NCBI GenBank assembly: GCA_964538665.1
Contig: CAZIEB010000003.1
Span: 1-39,912 of the forward strand
Length of the DNA: 39,912 nt
Source of the DNA: JAPUDQ01 sp964538665
Lineage (GTDB): Bacteria > Patescibacteriota > Saccharimonadia > Saccharimonadales > Saccharimonadaceae
Direction of reading: 5' to 3'
Shown here: one piece after another, positions 8,519 to 15,542 of the stretch
Position numbering within the stretch: position 1 is the first letter of the stretch
Layout: each line of letters starts with the position of its first letter
The notes under the pieces: model-generated
Databases searched by the model: none
Seen by the model: the letters and a program-made list of their open reading frames with translations, nothing else
Told to the model about the DNA's origin: nothing
Translations under genes and position numbers: made by a program

Positions 8519-9703
8519 ATGGCAGATTTTGACCGAAGTAAGCCTCACGTAAACGTCGGTACCATGGGTCACGTCGACCACGGTAAGACTACGTTGACTG
8601 CAGCAATTACCGCTGTATTGGCTAAAAAGCTTCCTAGCGACGTAAACAAACCAATTGCGTATGATCAGATTGATAACGCTCCTGAGGAAAAGGCGCGTGG
8701 TATCACCATTGCTACTTCTCACCAAGAGTACGAATCAGAAAAACGCCACTATGCACACGTCGACATGCCTGGGCACGCTGATTATGTCAAAAACATGATC
8801 ACTGGTGCCGCACAGGTTGATGGTGCAATCCTGGTTGTCTCAGCTGCTGATGGCCCTATGCCACAGACTCGTGAGCACGTACTACTTGCTCGCCAGGTTG
8901 GCGTGCCGAAGATCGTTGTGTTCCTCAACAAGATGGACATGGCTGACGAAGAACTCGTCGAACTCGTTGAGATGGATGTTCGTGAACTGTTGACCAAAAA
9001 CGGTTTTGACGGCGACAACGCACCTATCGTCAAGGGTTCTGCCCTCAAGGCGCTTGAAGGTGATGCAAAATACGAAGAAGCAATCATGGAGCTCGTCAAT
9101 GCAATGGACGACTACATCGAAGAGCCTACTCGTGAACTCGACAAATCATTCTTGATGCCTATCGAAGATGTATTCTCGATCAAAGGTCGTGGCACTGTCG
9201 CAACTGGTCGTATTGAGACTGGTATCGTCAAGCTCAACGATGAAGTCGAAATCGTCGGTATCCGCACAAGCCAAAAATCTGTTGTCACTGGTATCGAAGC
9301 ATTCAAAAAGAATCTCGACCAAGGTCAAGCAGGTGACAACGCAGGGCTATTGCTCCGTGGTATTGAGCGCGACGATATCGAGCGCGGTCAGGTGATTGCA
9401 AAACCAGGCTCAATCACTCCTCACACGGAGTTTGACGCTGAGGTATATGTTCTCACTAAAGAAGAAGGTGGTCGTCACACGCCATTCTTCAAGGGCTACA
9501 AACCACAGTTTTACTTCCGCACAACTGATGTCACAGGTGAGGTTGAACTCCCAGCTGACAAAGAAATGGTGATGCCAGGCGACACAGTTACCTTCAAGGT
9601 AAAACTGCTCGCTCCAATCGCTATGGATGACGGTCTCCGCTTCGCGATTCGCGAAGGTGGCCGTACTGTCGGTGCCGGTGTCGTGACAAAGATTACCAAA
9701 TAA
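8519..9703 (+). CDS. tuf: elongation factor Tu
   Basis: EF-Tu (394 aa) delivers aminoacyl-tRNA to the ribosome. The P-loop GHVDHGKT is at residues 17-24, the switch I segment EKARGITIATSH at 57-68, the switch II segment DMPGHADYVKNM at 82-93 and the G4 motif NKMD at 137-140. The C-terminal domain ends with the typical LRFAIREGGRTVGAGVV. The usual Cys in DCPGHADY is Met83, and the usual Cys in NKCD is Met139; the protein has no cysteine at all. It is a single-gene unit with its own promoter, a GAGGAG ribosome-binding site 12 bases before the start, and a terminator. Confidence 0.98.
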   Translation: MADFDRSKPHVNVGTMGHVDHGKTTLTAAITAVLAKKLPSDVNKPIAYDQIDNAPEEKARGITIATSHQEYESEKRHYAHVDMPGHADYVKNMITGAAQVDGAILVVSAADGPMPQTREHVLLARQVGVPKIVVFLNKMDMADEELVELVEMDVRELLTKNGFDGDNAPIVKGSALKALEGDAKYEEAIMELVNAMDDYIEEPTRELDKSFLMPIEDVFSIKGRGTVATGRIETGIVKLNDEVEIVGIRTSQKSVVTGIEAFKKNLDQGQAGDNAGLLLRGIERDDIERGQVIAKPGSITPHTEFDAEVYVLTKEEGGRHTPFFKGYKPQFYFRTTDVTGEVELPADKEMVMPGDTVTFKVKLLAPIAMDDGLRFAIREGGRTVGAGVVTKITK

Positions 9704-9719
9704 TCGTCTGATACCTACA

Positions 9720-9748
9720 AAAATACCCCTCGCTCAGAGGGGTATTTT
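9720..9748 (+). terminator. tuf intrinsic terminator
   Basis: Perfect 11-bp stem (arms 9720-9730 and 9738-9748, AAAATACCCCT and complement) with a 7-nt loop, ending in TTTT. It also reads as a terminator on the minus strand for the convergent gene that ends at 9766. Confidence 0.93.
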
Positions 9749-9765
9749 GATTGGCGCGAAGGATG

Positions 9766-10065
9766 TTACTGTCGTTCTGACTTGACTTTGATGTAGCTGT
9801 TTGAAGAAGAATCAATCTGTATTTGGTCGTAGATGTCGTTGAGCTGTCGTTGCAACGAGAGCACCCATACCGCAAGGGCGATGACTGCAGCGCCAATGAT
9901 GAGCCAATATATAGTCTGCTCAGTGACTCGGGTTTGCATAAACTGTGACTGAGCGCTGGTGGATTGGGTTCTACTCGCCGAAGACTTACTGGTGCGACGA
10001 GCTTGAGAAGGCTTCTTTGTCGCTGTTGATTTCTTTGTTGCGGGTTTTTTCTTGCTTGCTGCCAT
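9766..10065 (-). CDS. small membrane protein with Lys/Ser-rich cytoplasmic tail
   Basis: I do not recognise this 99-aa protein. Residues 1-50 are low-complexity and rich in Lys, Ser, Thr and Ala (MAASKKKPATKKSTATKK), resembling histone-H1-like tails that may bind nucleic acid. One membrane segment follows at about residues 53-72 (IYWLIIGAAVIALAVWVL), then a short outer segment with coiled-coil character (LQRQLNDIYDQIQ). An AAGGAT ribosome-binding site sits 5 bases before the ATG. It runs toward tuf and shares its terminator. Confidence 0.65.
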   Translation of the reverse strand: MAASKKKPATKKSTATKKPSQARRTSKSSASRTQSTSAQSQFMQTRVTEQTIYWLIIGAAVIALAVWVLSLQRQLNDIYDQIQIDSSSNSYIKVKSERQ

Positions 10066-10140
10066 GAATATCCTTATGTTTTATTGCTGTTGATTTGCAG
10101 TATGTCAAAATTGCGCCCAAAAATCAATACGGCATGCAAT

Positions 10141-10201
10141 AACCCCGCATGATCCGAGAGGACCATGCAAAGACTATTGCATCCTCAATCGGGGCGGGGT
10201 T
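10141..10201. other. three-stem inverted-repeat element
   Basis: AACCCCGC (10141-10148) pairs with GCGGGGTT (10194-10201). Inside are two further hairpins: ATGATCC, a GAGA loop of GNRA type and GGACCAT (10148-10165, one mismatch), and GCAA with TTGC (10167-10180). Together they make a compact three-way junction that can form on either strand. It lies directly after the stop of the minus-strand gene at 10212 and before the next minus-strand gene. It may be a terminator or processing element, or a small structured RNA. No T-run follows on the minus strand, so simple termination is uncertain. Confidence 0.5.
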
Positions 10202-10211
10202 GGTTCGACGG

Positions 10212-10529
10212 TTAGTCGACTTTCGACAGCGTCCACGCAACCGTTGTCGGCGATGGACCGTGGTACATCCTGTCGATGCGCCAGCCTTTCGGGGCTTTGG
10301 GGTTCAGGTGTACAAACATAAAGTCACCCATGACATCTCGACAGACTCGGAGTTCAACGCGACAGACAGTATCTGAACGGTCATCGGCTCTTCGTACCGC
10401 TCTCCGCATACGCTTTGACGCCGTTTTGTTGAGCCGGCGTAGCTCTGACTGAAGCCATCTGCTCTTGCGAACAGTGTGCATCCAGCTCTTTGAACGGTCG
10501 AGTGCGCGTCTGGTGAACGTTGATGGCAC
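10212..10529 (-). CDS. basic protein of unknown function
   Basis: A 105-aa protein I do not recognise. I place the start at a GTG (10529) because a GAGGAG ribosome-binding site lies 5 bases before it (10535-10540); the frame is open further upstream to 10592, but no such site is seen there. The N-terminal two thirds is strongly basic, with many Arg and Lys (SKRMRRAVRRADD), followed by a more ordinary C-terminal domain (MGDFMFVHLNPKAPKGWRI) ending with AWTLSKVD. A candidate promoter, TTGCGC with a 17-base spacer and TTTAAT, lies upstream. The basic character suggests nucleic-acid or ribosome binding; this is inference. The three-stem element follows the stop directly. Confidence 0.6.
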   Translation of the reverse strand: MPSTFTRRALDRSKSWMHTVRKSRWLQSELRRLNKTASKRMRRAVRRADDRSDTVCRVELRVCRDVMGDFMFVHLNPKAPKGWRIDRMYHGPSPTTVAWTLSKVD

Positions 10530-10622
10530 TGTTTCTCCTCGGTGTAGTAGGTGCGGGTTTCCGTTCGAAACTAGTACTATTAAACCATACAACTAGGCTA
10601 TGCGCAAGCATTAAAGCAGCTA

Positions 10623-10651
10623 TTCAAAACACAACTATATTGTGGTATACT
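10623..10651 (+). promoter_or_regulatory. rpsJ promoter
   Basis: TTCAAA (10623-10628), a 17-bp spacer and TATACT (10646-10651) preceded by TGG, an extended -10. The predicted start is near 10658, leaving a leader of about 97 nt in which TCCTG (10671-10675) can pair with CAGGA (10719-10723) around CTCG/CGAG. The GAGGAG ribosome-binding site is at 10743-10748. Confidence 0.75.
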
Positions 10652-10754
10652 TATACAAATATCATTAATTATCCTGAGAACTCGGCCAGACTCGTAGGTA
10701 GAATCGAGCAGAGATTACAGGATCGCCCGCCAGCGTTACGGCGAGGAGTACATC

Positions 10755-11078
10755 ATGGCAGATGCCAAGAGTGAAGCACCGCGGATAAGAATCCGCCTCA
10801 AAGCCTATGATCACAAAGTGATCGACCAGTCAGCAAAACAAATTATCGATACAGCGATTCGAACAGGCGCAAGTATTGCAGGGCCTGTCCCTCTTCCAAC
10901 ACGTCGCAGTACGTTCACTGTAGTCAAATCACCTCACGTCTACAAAAAAGGTGGTGAAGCATTTGAGATGCGCGTGCACAAGCGACTCATCGATATCATC
11001 GGTGCGACGCCAAAAACGATTGATAGTTTGCAAAACCTCAGCTTGCCAGCTGGGTGCGACGCCGAAATACGCATGTAA
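10755..11078 (+). CDS. rpsJ: ribosomal protein uS10
   Basis: Small-subunit protein uS10 (107 aa), also known as the antitermination factor NusE. The family core is RIRIRLKAYDHKVIDQSAKQI, then GPVPLPTRRSTFTVVKSPHVYKK with the conserved loop, FEMRVHKRLIDIIGATPKTIDSL and a C-terminal LPAGCDAEIRM. The GAGGAG ribosome-binding site lies 6 bases before the ATG. In most bacteria rpsJ opens the S10 operon, directly before rplC. Here it stands alone between its own promoter and terminator, and rplC begins 5.5 kb further on, after an island of envelope genes. Confidence 0.97.
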   Translation: MADAKSEAPRIRIRLKAYDHKVIDQSAKQIIDTAIRTGASIAGPVPLPTRRSTFTVVKSPHVYKKGGEAFEMRVHKRLIDIIGATPKTIDSLQNLSLPAGCDAEIRM

Positions 11079-11090
11079 CTAAGTGCAATG

Positions 11091-11125
11091 AAAATACGCC
11101 CTTCGATAAGAGAGGGGCGTATTTT
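11091..11125 (+). terminator. rpsJ intrinsic terminator
   Basis: An 11-bp stem (AAAATACGCCC, 11091-11101, with GGGCGTATTTT, 11115-11125) and a 13-nt loop, 12 bases after the rpsJ stop. It shows that rpsJ is not cotranscribed with the genes downstream. Confidence 0.92.
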
Positions 11126-11208
11126 GTTATCTAGATTACATAACACTGTTCAAATCCATGTATAATTAAGTATGAAGAATATGACGTAATAACCCCAAGG
11201 AGGATACA

Positions 11209-11559
11209 ATGTCGAAAAGTGGAAAAGCATTTGGTGCTGCATTACTAGGCGCAGTGGCAGGCGCAGTCGCTGGTGTACTATTTGCGCCGAAGAGCGGCAA
11301 AGAGACCCGAGACGACATCAAGCGACGAGCAGAAGAAGCCAAACAGCATGCTGGTGAGAAAACAGAACAAGTCAAGCATGCCGCAAAAGATGGCAGCAAA
11401 GAGGTCAAAGATCTCGCCTCACGAGCGAACAAAGAATGGAGCGAACTCGCGAGCGATGCGAAAGTTCGTGCAAGCCGATTGGCTGAAGACGCCAAGAAAA
11501 CTGCTGCGAATGTCAACGAATCATCGCGCAAGCATTTCAACGACGACAAGAAAAGCTAA
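11209..11559 (+). CDS. YtxH-like envelope/stress protein
   Basis: A 116-aa protein that resembles the YtxH family. After a short start, a Gly/Ala-rich membrane segment (residues 7-25) runs into the family signature LFAPKSGKETRDDIKRR. The remaining 80 residues are highly charged, Lys- and Ala-rich and alpha-helical (repeated EEAKQ, KHAAKDG, EDAKKTA), resembling LEA-type or apolipoprotein-like helices. It probably sits as a membrane-anchored helix on the cytoplasmic face; the function of the family is poorly known, with links to stress in Firmicutes. A perfect TATAAT (11161-11166) and a strong AAGGAGG site (11197-11203) precede it, and a terminator follows. Confidence 0.8.
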   Translation: MSKSGKAFGAALLGAVAGAVAGVLFAPKSGKETRDDIKRRAEEAKQHAGEKTEQVKHAAKDGSKEVKDLASRANKEWSELASDAKVRASRLAEDAKKTAANVNESSRKHFNDDKKS

Positions 11560-11585
11560 CGAATCTCACACCTTGTTATAGAAAA

Positions 11586-11613
11586 CAGCTTCCGTTTGGG
11601 GGCTGCTTTTTTA
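11586..11613 (+). terminator. terminator after the YtxH-like gene
   Basis: Stem CAGCTTCC (11586-11593) with GGGGGCTG (11598-11605), two G-T pairs, a GTTT loop, then CTTTTTT. A classic intrinsic terminator, 26 bases after the stop. Confidence 0.88.
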
Positions 11614-11626
11614 TTGGCATATGCGC

Positions 11627-11632
11627 TATACT
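11627..11632 (+). promoter_or_regulatory. -10 box directly before the 11643 gene
   Basis: TATACT at 11627-11632, only 10 bases before the ATG. The start of transcription would fall about 4 nt before the start codon, so the mRNA would have almost no leader; no ribosome-binding site is present. Confidence 0.55.
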
Positions 11633-11642
11633 AGTTGGTACT

Positions 11643-11936
11643 ATGCCAGCAAAATCACAAAAACGTACTCGCAGTCGGACGACAATCCCACAAGAACCCG
11701 ATGGTGTGTATTTTCTCAAACTAGTCATGTATGTGGTACTTGGTTCGTTATGGGTCAAATTCTCGTCACCGCTAGTACTGAGTGGGTTTGTCATAACCGG
11801 CATGCCTGTAGGGTTGTTGATCGGTCTAGTGTTTGCGAGCCGTGACCATTTCCAAGTGGATCGTAAGATTGAATACGCCATACTCATTGTAATCGCTGTG
11901 ATGACTTATTTTTTGCCAGCAGGAATCGTTATTTAG
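11643..11936 (+). CDS. small integral membrane protein, unknown
   Basis: A 97-aa protein that I do not recognise. A basic N-terminus (KSQKRTRSRT) is followed by three hydrophobic segments: about residues 23-44 (VYFLKLVMYVVLGSLWVKF), 46-66 (LSGFVITGMPVGLLIGLVFA) and 77-96 (YAILIVIAVMTYFLPAGIVI). It should be an inner-membrane protein with its N-terminus in the cytoplasm. A TATACT box lies just before the start and there is no Shine-Dalgarno site. The last 8 bases overlap the end of the convergent vanY-like gene. Overlapping frames on both strands lack these features, so this frame is preferred. Confidence 0.65.
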   Translation: MPAKSQKRTRSRTTIPQEPDGVYFLKLVMYVVLGSLWVKFSSPLVLSGFVITGMPVGLLIGLVFASRDHFQVDRKIEYAILIVIAVMTYFLPAGIVI

Positions 11937-12738
11937 CCCGTCCAGGCGCGGCCAGCAAGATGAATTCGTCCAACGTCAGGTCATTGTCAGTTAGTTGACG
12001 AGCGAGGACTTTGCCGACATATCGCAAATGCCAAGGCTCATGGGCGATGCCGGTAATATCTTTTTTGCCACTGGGGTATCTCACGATGAAACCATAGTCT
12101 GGTGCGTGTGCTGCAATCCATTCAGCGGTCGCCGGCGACAAGTTGCATTTGTCAATATCCACGCGACACTGCGCAGATGCGTCCGTGAGATCGACCGCGT
12201 ATCCCGTGTGGTGCTCACTGGCGCCGGGCAGTAGGACATATTGAGAGGCGAGTGCTTCTCCGCGGGTTGCGACAAATTCATCATATAACGACTGTTGCTC
12301 TTCGATAGAGCGATATGCACTTGATACCATGAGCTCATATCCCGAGGTTGTTGCTGCGTCAAATAATTCACGTAACCGACTCAAAACATCTTTGCGCAGC
12401 TGCATAGGCTCATCGCTGTAACCTGTCGGTACAGTCAGCGGGACGAGTTCTTGCGGCTGATACGTACTCGACAAGGGATTTGACTGCCGTACATACATCC
12501 AAGGTGCATTTTCAACGAAGAGTGACGGGCTTGGAACGTAGAGTGCTGCATCATCAGCTAGTTCGATCTTCGTCGCAGCGATAGTCGCCGTCGATGCATC
12601 GACCTGTGAAATACTGTCGTACTGCGAGTTGAGCGAAGATCCAATAGTGTGTATGTAATATCCAAAAATTGCAGCAGACACAACAATAATTGTAACGACA
12701 AGCCATGAAGTTGACGGTTTTTTTGGGACAACGTGCAT
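11929..12738 (-). CDS. VanY-type D-alanyl-D-alanine carboxypeptidase (copy 1)
   Basis: A membrane-anchored peptidase of family M15B (269 aa) that should remove the terminal D-Ala from peptidoglycan stem peptides on the outside of the membrane. A basic N-terminus is followed by a signal-anchor at about residues 11-28. The catalytic domain carries SAYRS (140-144), the zinc motif SEHHTGYAVD (174-183, ligands His176 and Asp183) and EPWHLRYVG (234-242, with catalytic Glu234 and ligand His237). All key residues are present. It is divergent from the CapA-like gene, 36 bases apart, and its TATGAT box lies exactly 6 bases before the ATG. A second, diverged copy lies at 14001-14786. Confidence 0.88.
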   Translation of the reverse strand: MHVVPKKPSTSWLVVTIIVVSAAIFGYYIHTIGSSLNSQYDSISQVDASTATIAATKIELADDAALYVPSPSLFVENAPWMYVRQSNPLSSTYQPQELVPLTVPTGYSDEPMQLRKDVLSRLRELFDAATTSGYELMVSSAYRSIEEQQSLYDEFVATRGEALASQYVLLPGASEHHTGYAVDLTDASAQCRVDIDKCNLSPATAEWIAAHAPDYGFIVRYPSGKKDITGIAHEPWHLRYVGKVLARQLTDNDLTLDEFILLAAPGRAK

Positions 12739-12744
12739 GTTTCC

Positions 12745-12768
12745 ATCATACCATTATGGGTATACACT
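12745..12768. promoter_or_regulatory. face-to-face leaderless promoters for vanY copy 1 and capA-like gene
   Basis: On the minus strand TATGAT (complement of 12745-12750), with TG two bases upstream (extended -10), lies 6 bases before the ATG at 12738. On the plus strand TACACT (12763-12768, within TATACACT) lies 6 bases before the ATG at 12775. Both predicted transcripts would begin at or next to the A of the start codon. The whole divergent control region is 36 bp. Confidence 0.6.
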
Positions 12769-12774
12769 AGAAGT

Positions 12775-13989
12775 ATGAAAGCGCGGAGGATATCAAAGGC
12801 GACGATGCTTGCTGCAGCGGCACTGTGCGCTGTTGCAGCGGGATTTGCTATTGCGATGACAGCGATGAATCTCGTCATAGACAGGTCATTGGATAGTCGC
12901 GAACGCAATGAGCGACAAGTTGAGAATATGCCACAGCCAGAAACCCGAATTTCGATAAGTGCGCTTGGTGATATGCTCGCCCACGACAGCATCGTCACTC
13001 AGGCAGCGACGCCAAATGGCTATGATTTTTCCGGTTACTTCAACGCTATTACGCCAATCTATCAGGACGCAGATATCGTATTTTGCAATCCAGAGACACC
13101 AGTCGCCGGCCAAGAATTGGGAATATCAGGCTATCCTTCGTTTAATGCTCCGCAAGAATTTGCGCAAGATTTGATCGATGCCAAGTGCAATATGATTAAC
13201 CTCGCGACAAACCATATCTACGATAAGGGGCAATCAGGTATCGATGTCTCGCGCCGCGTATGGCAAGATGCAGGACCTCGATGGATCCATGGCGCAAATT
13301 CGACCATAGAGGATCAACAAGTCAGTTACGCGACAGTCGATGGAGTAGTTGTTGCATTTGTGGCATTTGCAGATTTTAGCAATGTGGCAGATGTTTCGGC
13401 GGGCAGCTTGAATATGTACCGCGATACGCAGCTCGTAGACCAGCTGATGGCTGAAGCTCGCGAGAGGGCTGATGTGGTCATTGTGTCCGCGCATTGGGGA
13501 GAAGAGGGCTCGAATGCTGTTTCTCCAGATCAACGCGATACCGCTGCTCGTTTTGTGGAGCGCGGAGCAGACATTGTAATTGGTACTGGTCCGCATGTAC
13601 TGCAACCTGTTGAATGGGTCGAGGCCGGTAATCAAAAAGGCTTGGTATGGTTTTCTATTGGTAATATGCTCAGTAGCCAGCTGCAGGTCAACGAATTGAC
13701 GGGCATAATTGCGCAAATGGACCTTGTGAAAAACTCTTCAGAAGAATCATTTCGAGTTGAAAATATTCGGGCTTTTCCGACATTTATGTCGTATCAATGG
13801 TCAGCGCAAGACCGCTCCGTCGAGCGCTTGGAGTCTCGCTCAAACTTCCAACTGCGTCCTATGAGGGATGCTTCGACGGATATTACAGAGATGTTTTCTA
13901 CCGAAACGTACGAATCACGGCTCGATTACGTGACAAAAAGCCTCGGGCCTATAGTCACACTACAAGAAAACGCGGCCCCAACCCAGTAG
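12775..13989 (+). CDS. CapA/PgsA-like metallophosphatase-fold protein
   Basis: A membrane-anchored protein of the CapA family (PGA_cap domain, calcineurin-like fold), 404 aa from the chosen start. A basic start (MKARRISK) and a signal-anchor at about residues 10-32 precede the domain. The family motifs are visible in order: ALGDMLAHDSI, DADIVFCNPETPVAG, NMINLATNHIYDKGQSGI, DVVIVSAHWGEEGSN, GADIVIGTGPHVLQPVEW and GLVWFSIGNML. In Bacillus, CapA/PgsA helps make or export poly-gamma-glutamate, but many family members are found without the rest of that system. No capB or capC is seen here, so the substrate is open. The ATG at 12775 is chosen over an in-frame one at 12733 because the promoter lies between them. 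Confidence 0.85.
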   Translation: MKARRISKATMLAAAALCAVAAGFAIAMTAMNLVIDRSLDSRERNERQVENMPQPETRISISALGDMLAHDSIVTQAATPNGYDFSGYFNAITPIYQDADIVFCNPETPVAGQELGISGYPSFNAPQEFAQDLIDAKCNMINLATNHIYDKGQSGIDVSRRVWQDAGPRWIHGANSTIEDQQVSYATVDGVVVAFVAFADFSNVADVSAGSLNMYRDTQLVDQLMAEARERADVVIVSAHWGEEGSNAVSPDQRDTAARFVERGADIVIGTGPHVLQPVEWVEAGNQKGLVWFSIGNMLSSQLQVNELTGIIAQMDLVKNSSEESFRVENIRAFPTFMSYQWSAQDRSVERLESRSNFQLRPMRDASTDITEMFSTETYESRLDYVTKSLGPIVTLQENAAPTQ

Positions 13990-14000
13990 TGCGATAGGTA

Positions 14001-14786
14001 CTAGTTCAATTCTAAGTAGGGATATGCTTCGTCGAAAGTCAAACCGCTGTCTCGCAGGGCCATCGCGAGACTCTTGCCGACATAACGGAAATGCCAAGGT
14101 TCATACGTATAGCCGGTGATTGATTCTTTTCCTTTGGGATAACGGAGTATAAAACCGTAAGAATGCGCATTCTGCGCAAGCCACTTGCCAGACGGTAAAT
14201 CCTCGAAGCACTCCTCTAGATAACACTCACGAGAAATAGCTGCGAGGTCAAATGCGAGTCCTGTCTGATGTTCGCTATAGCCCGGCTTAGCGCTAAAAGT
14301 ATCGGCTTCTGCCTGGCCGTAGGCAGCGACGTAATTGTCGTAGTAGAATTTTTGCAAATCATAGGAGCGAAATCCGCTTGCCATGAACAATCTATGACCC
14401 AATTGGGCCGCATCTTGCAGCATTTGCTCCAATGCCGTGGCGGTTTCGGGGCGCAGTGATTGTTCTTCTTGAGTTTTATCAGTGTTCACGGCGACTCGAG
14501 GAAGCACGAGCCTACCAGGAAAATACGATATATCGGCCAACGGCTGTTCTTTGGAGACAAGCACCCACAGACTGGAGGGCTGCGCAATATCACGATGCTC
14601 TCTTGGGATGGCCTCGGCGTTAGGTAGAGAGATAGTATTTTGCTGCACCTGTTGGGTAAGTTGCTGGCGCTCTGATTCGAGTGTCGGCTCGTTCGGAGGC
14701 GATGTCCGTGCAAAAAACACCACTACAGCTGCGAGTACAATAAATATCACACTACCTGTGACAAGTTTTGTTCTTCTGGCTACCAT
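14001..14786 (-). CDS. VanY-type D-alanyl-D-alanine carboxypeptidase (copy 2)
   Basis: A second M15B D,D-carboxypeptidase (261 aa). A basic N-terminus and a signal-anchor (residues 8-26) are followed by a linker and the catalytic domain. The motifs are SGFRS (137-141), the zinc motif SEHQTGLAFD (171-180, ligands His173 and Asp180) and EPWHFRYVG (229-237, Glu229 and His232). It is a clear but diverged paralogue of the gene at 11929, with the same layout, including a Cys pair between the two zinc motifs (CYLEEC). It converges on the CapA-like gene with only 11 bases between stops and no terminator. Its TATCAT box lies 6 bases before the ATG. Confidence 0.88.
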   Translation of the reverse strand: MVARRTKLVTGSVIFIVLAAVVVFFARTSPPNEPTLESERQQLTQQVQQNTISLPNAEAIPREHRDIAQPSSLWVLVSKEQPLADISYFPGRLVLPRVAVNTDKTQEEQSLRPETATALEQMLQDAAQLGHRLFMASGFRSYDLQKFYYDNYVAAYGQAEADTFSAKPGYSEHQTGLAFDLAAISRECYLEECFEDLPSGKWLAQNAHSYGFILRYPKGKESITGYTYEPWHFRYVGKSLAMALRDSGLTFDEAYPYLELN

Positions 14787-14792
14787 ATACTC

Positions 14793-14816
14793 ATGATAGC
14801 ATTCGTGCTGTACACT
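14793..14816. promoter_or_regulatory. face-to-face leaderless promoters for vanY copy 2 and the metalloprotease gene
   Basis: The minus-strand TATCAT (complement of 14793-14798) lies 6 bases before the ATG at 14786. The plus-strand TACACT (14811-14816, preceded by TG) lies 6 bases before the ATG at 14823. Geometry and box spacing match the promoter pair at 12745-12768. Confidence 0.6.
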
Positions 14817-14822
14817 ATATAT

Positions 14823-15542
14823 ATGAAAAGGCTATGGCTGGTACTCCTTGTTGGGATAAGTATTTTTACCGTCGGGGTATCTGCGCGGGTCGCAGCTGAG
14901 GGTGAGATTGAGCCCGTGTGTACCGCCGATGAGTCAGCCTGGTGTGTGGCACCACGCATCACCTCCTCGCTCGCCATTGCTGGTGGGGCAACTATTCCAA
15001 AACTTGCGACACCGGCGTGGATGGTGCCTCCTGCACCTGCGCAACCGCGCGTTGTCGAGTATGGAGTTTCTACAAGAGGAACCATCACCGCCGATCTGGC
15101 AGAATTTCGTAGCGTCGTCAATGCTACCCTCAACGATTCTCGTGGTTGGACACGACTCGGCGTCGCGTTCCGTGAAGTCGAGAGTGGCGGTCAATTTACA
15201 ATATTTTTGAGTGAAGCCTCCCAGATGACTTCGTTTTCCGCGAGCGGGTGTGACGCGACTTACAGTTGTCGAGTCGGGAGCGCAGTGGTTATCAATCAAG
15301 ACCGCTGGGTAGGTTCAACCCCTTCGTGGTCTGGTGCGGGCGGCGACCTCGCAACATATCGGCAAATGGTTATCAATCACGAGACTGGTCATTGGCTTGG
15401 TCATGGACATCGATATTGTAGTGGTGCCGGTCAGCCTGCACCCGTCATGCAACAACAATCAATGGATATGCAAGGATGCGCGCCGAATCCATGGCCCCTC
15501 GCGCAGGAAATGTATTCACCAACTCTAGGGATTAGATCATAA
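14823..15542 (+). CDS. secreted zinc metalloprotease-like protein (DUF3152-like)
   Basis: A 239-aa exported protein. Residues 1-25 form a clear signal peptide (MKRLWLVLLVGISIF, then a VSARVAAEG cleavage region). The mature part resembles DUF3152-type proteins best known from Actinobacteria: VVEYGVSTRGTI, TLNDSRGWTRLGVAF, FTIFLSEASQMTSFSASGC and, at residues 186-196, HETGHWLGHGH. The last is a HExxHxxGxxH zinc signature with Glu187 as catalytic base and His186, His190 and His196 as ligands. The substrate is unknown; peptidoglycan, surface proteins or host proteins are all possible. Six Cys residues in the mature protein suggest disulfides. I prefer this ATG to the one at 14793 because it starts the signal peptide and lies 6 bases after the -10 box. 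Confidence 0.82.
   Translation: MKRLWLVLLVGISIFTVGVSARVAAEGEIEPVCTADESAWCVAPRITSSLAIAGGATIPKLATPAWMVPPAPAQPRVVEYGVSTRGTITADLAEFRSVVNATLNDSRGWTRLGVAFREVESGGQFTIFLSEASQMTSFSASGCDATYSCRVGSAVVINQDRWVGSTPSWSGAGGDLATYRQMVINHETGHWLGHGHRYCSGAGQPAPVMQQQSMDMQGCAPNPWPLAQEMYSPTLGIRS

Noticed and set aside
10141..10215. tRNA-like sequence (GGTTCGAC)
   Set aside because: No acceptor stem, anticodon arm or correctly paired T-stem can be formed.
11576..11887. 103-aa minus-strand frame
   Set aside because: Overlaps a terminator and the membrane-protein gene at 11643, which has better topology and a promoter.
12733..12774. Upstream ATG for the CapA-like gene
   Set aside because: It would place the promoter inside the coding region and add residues before a clear signal-anchor start at 12775.
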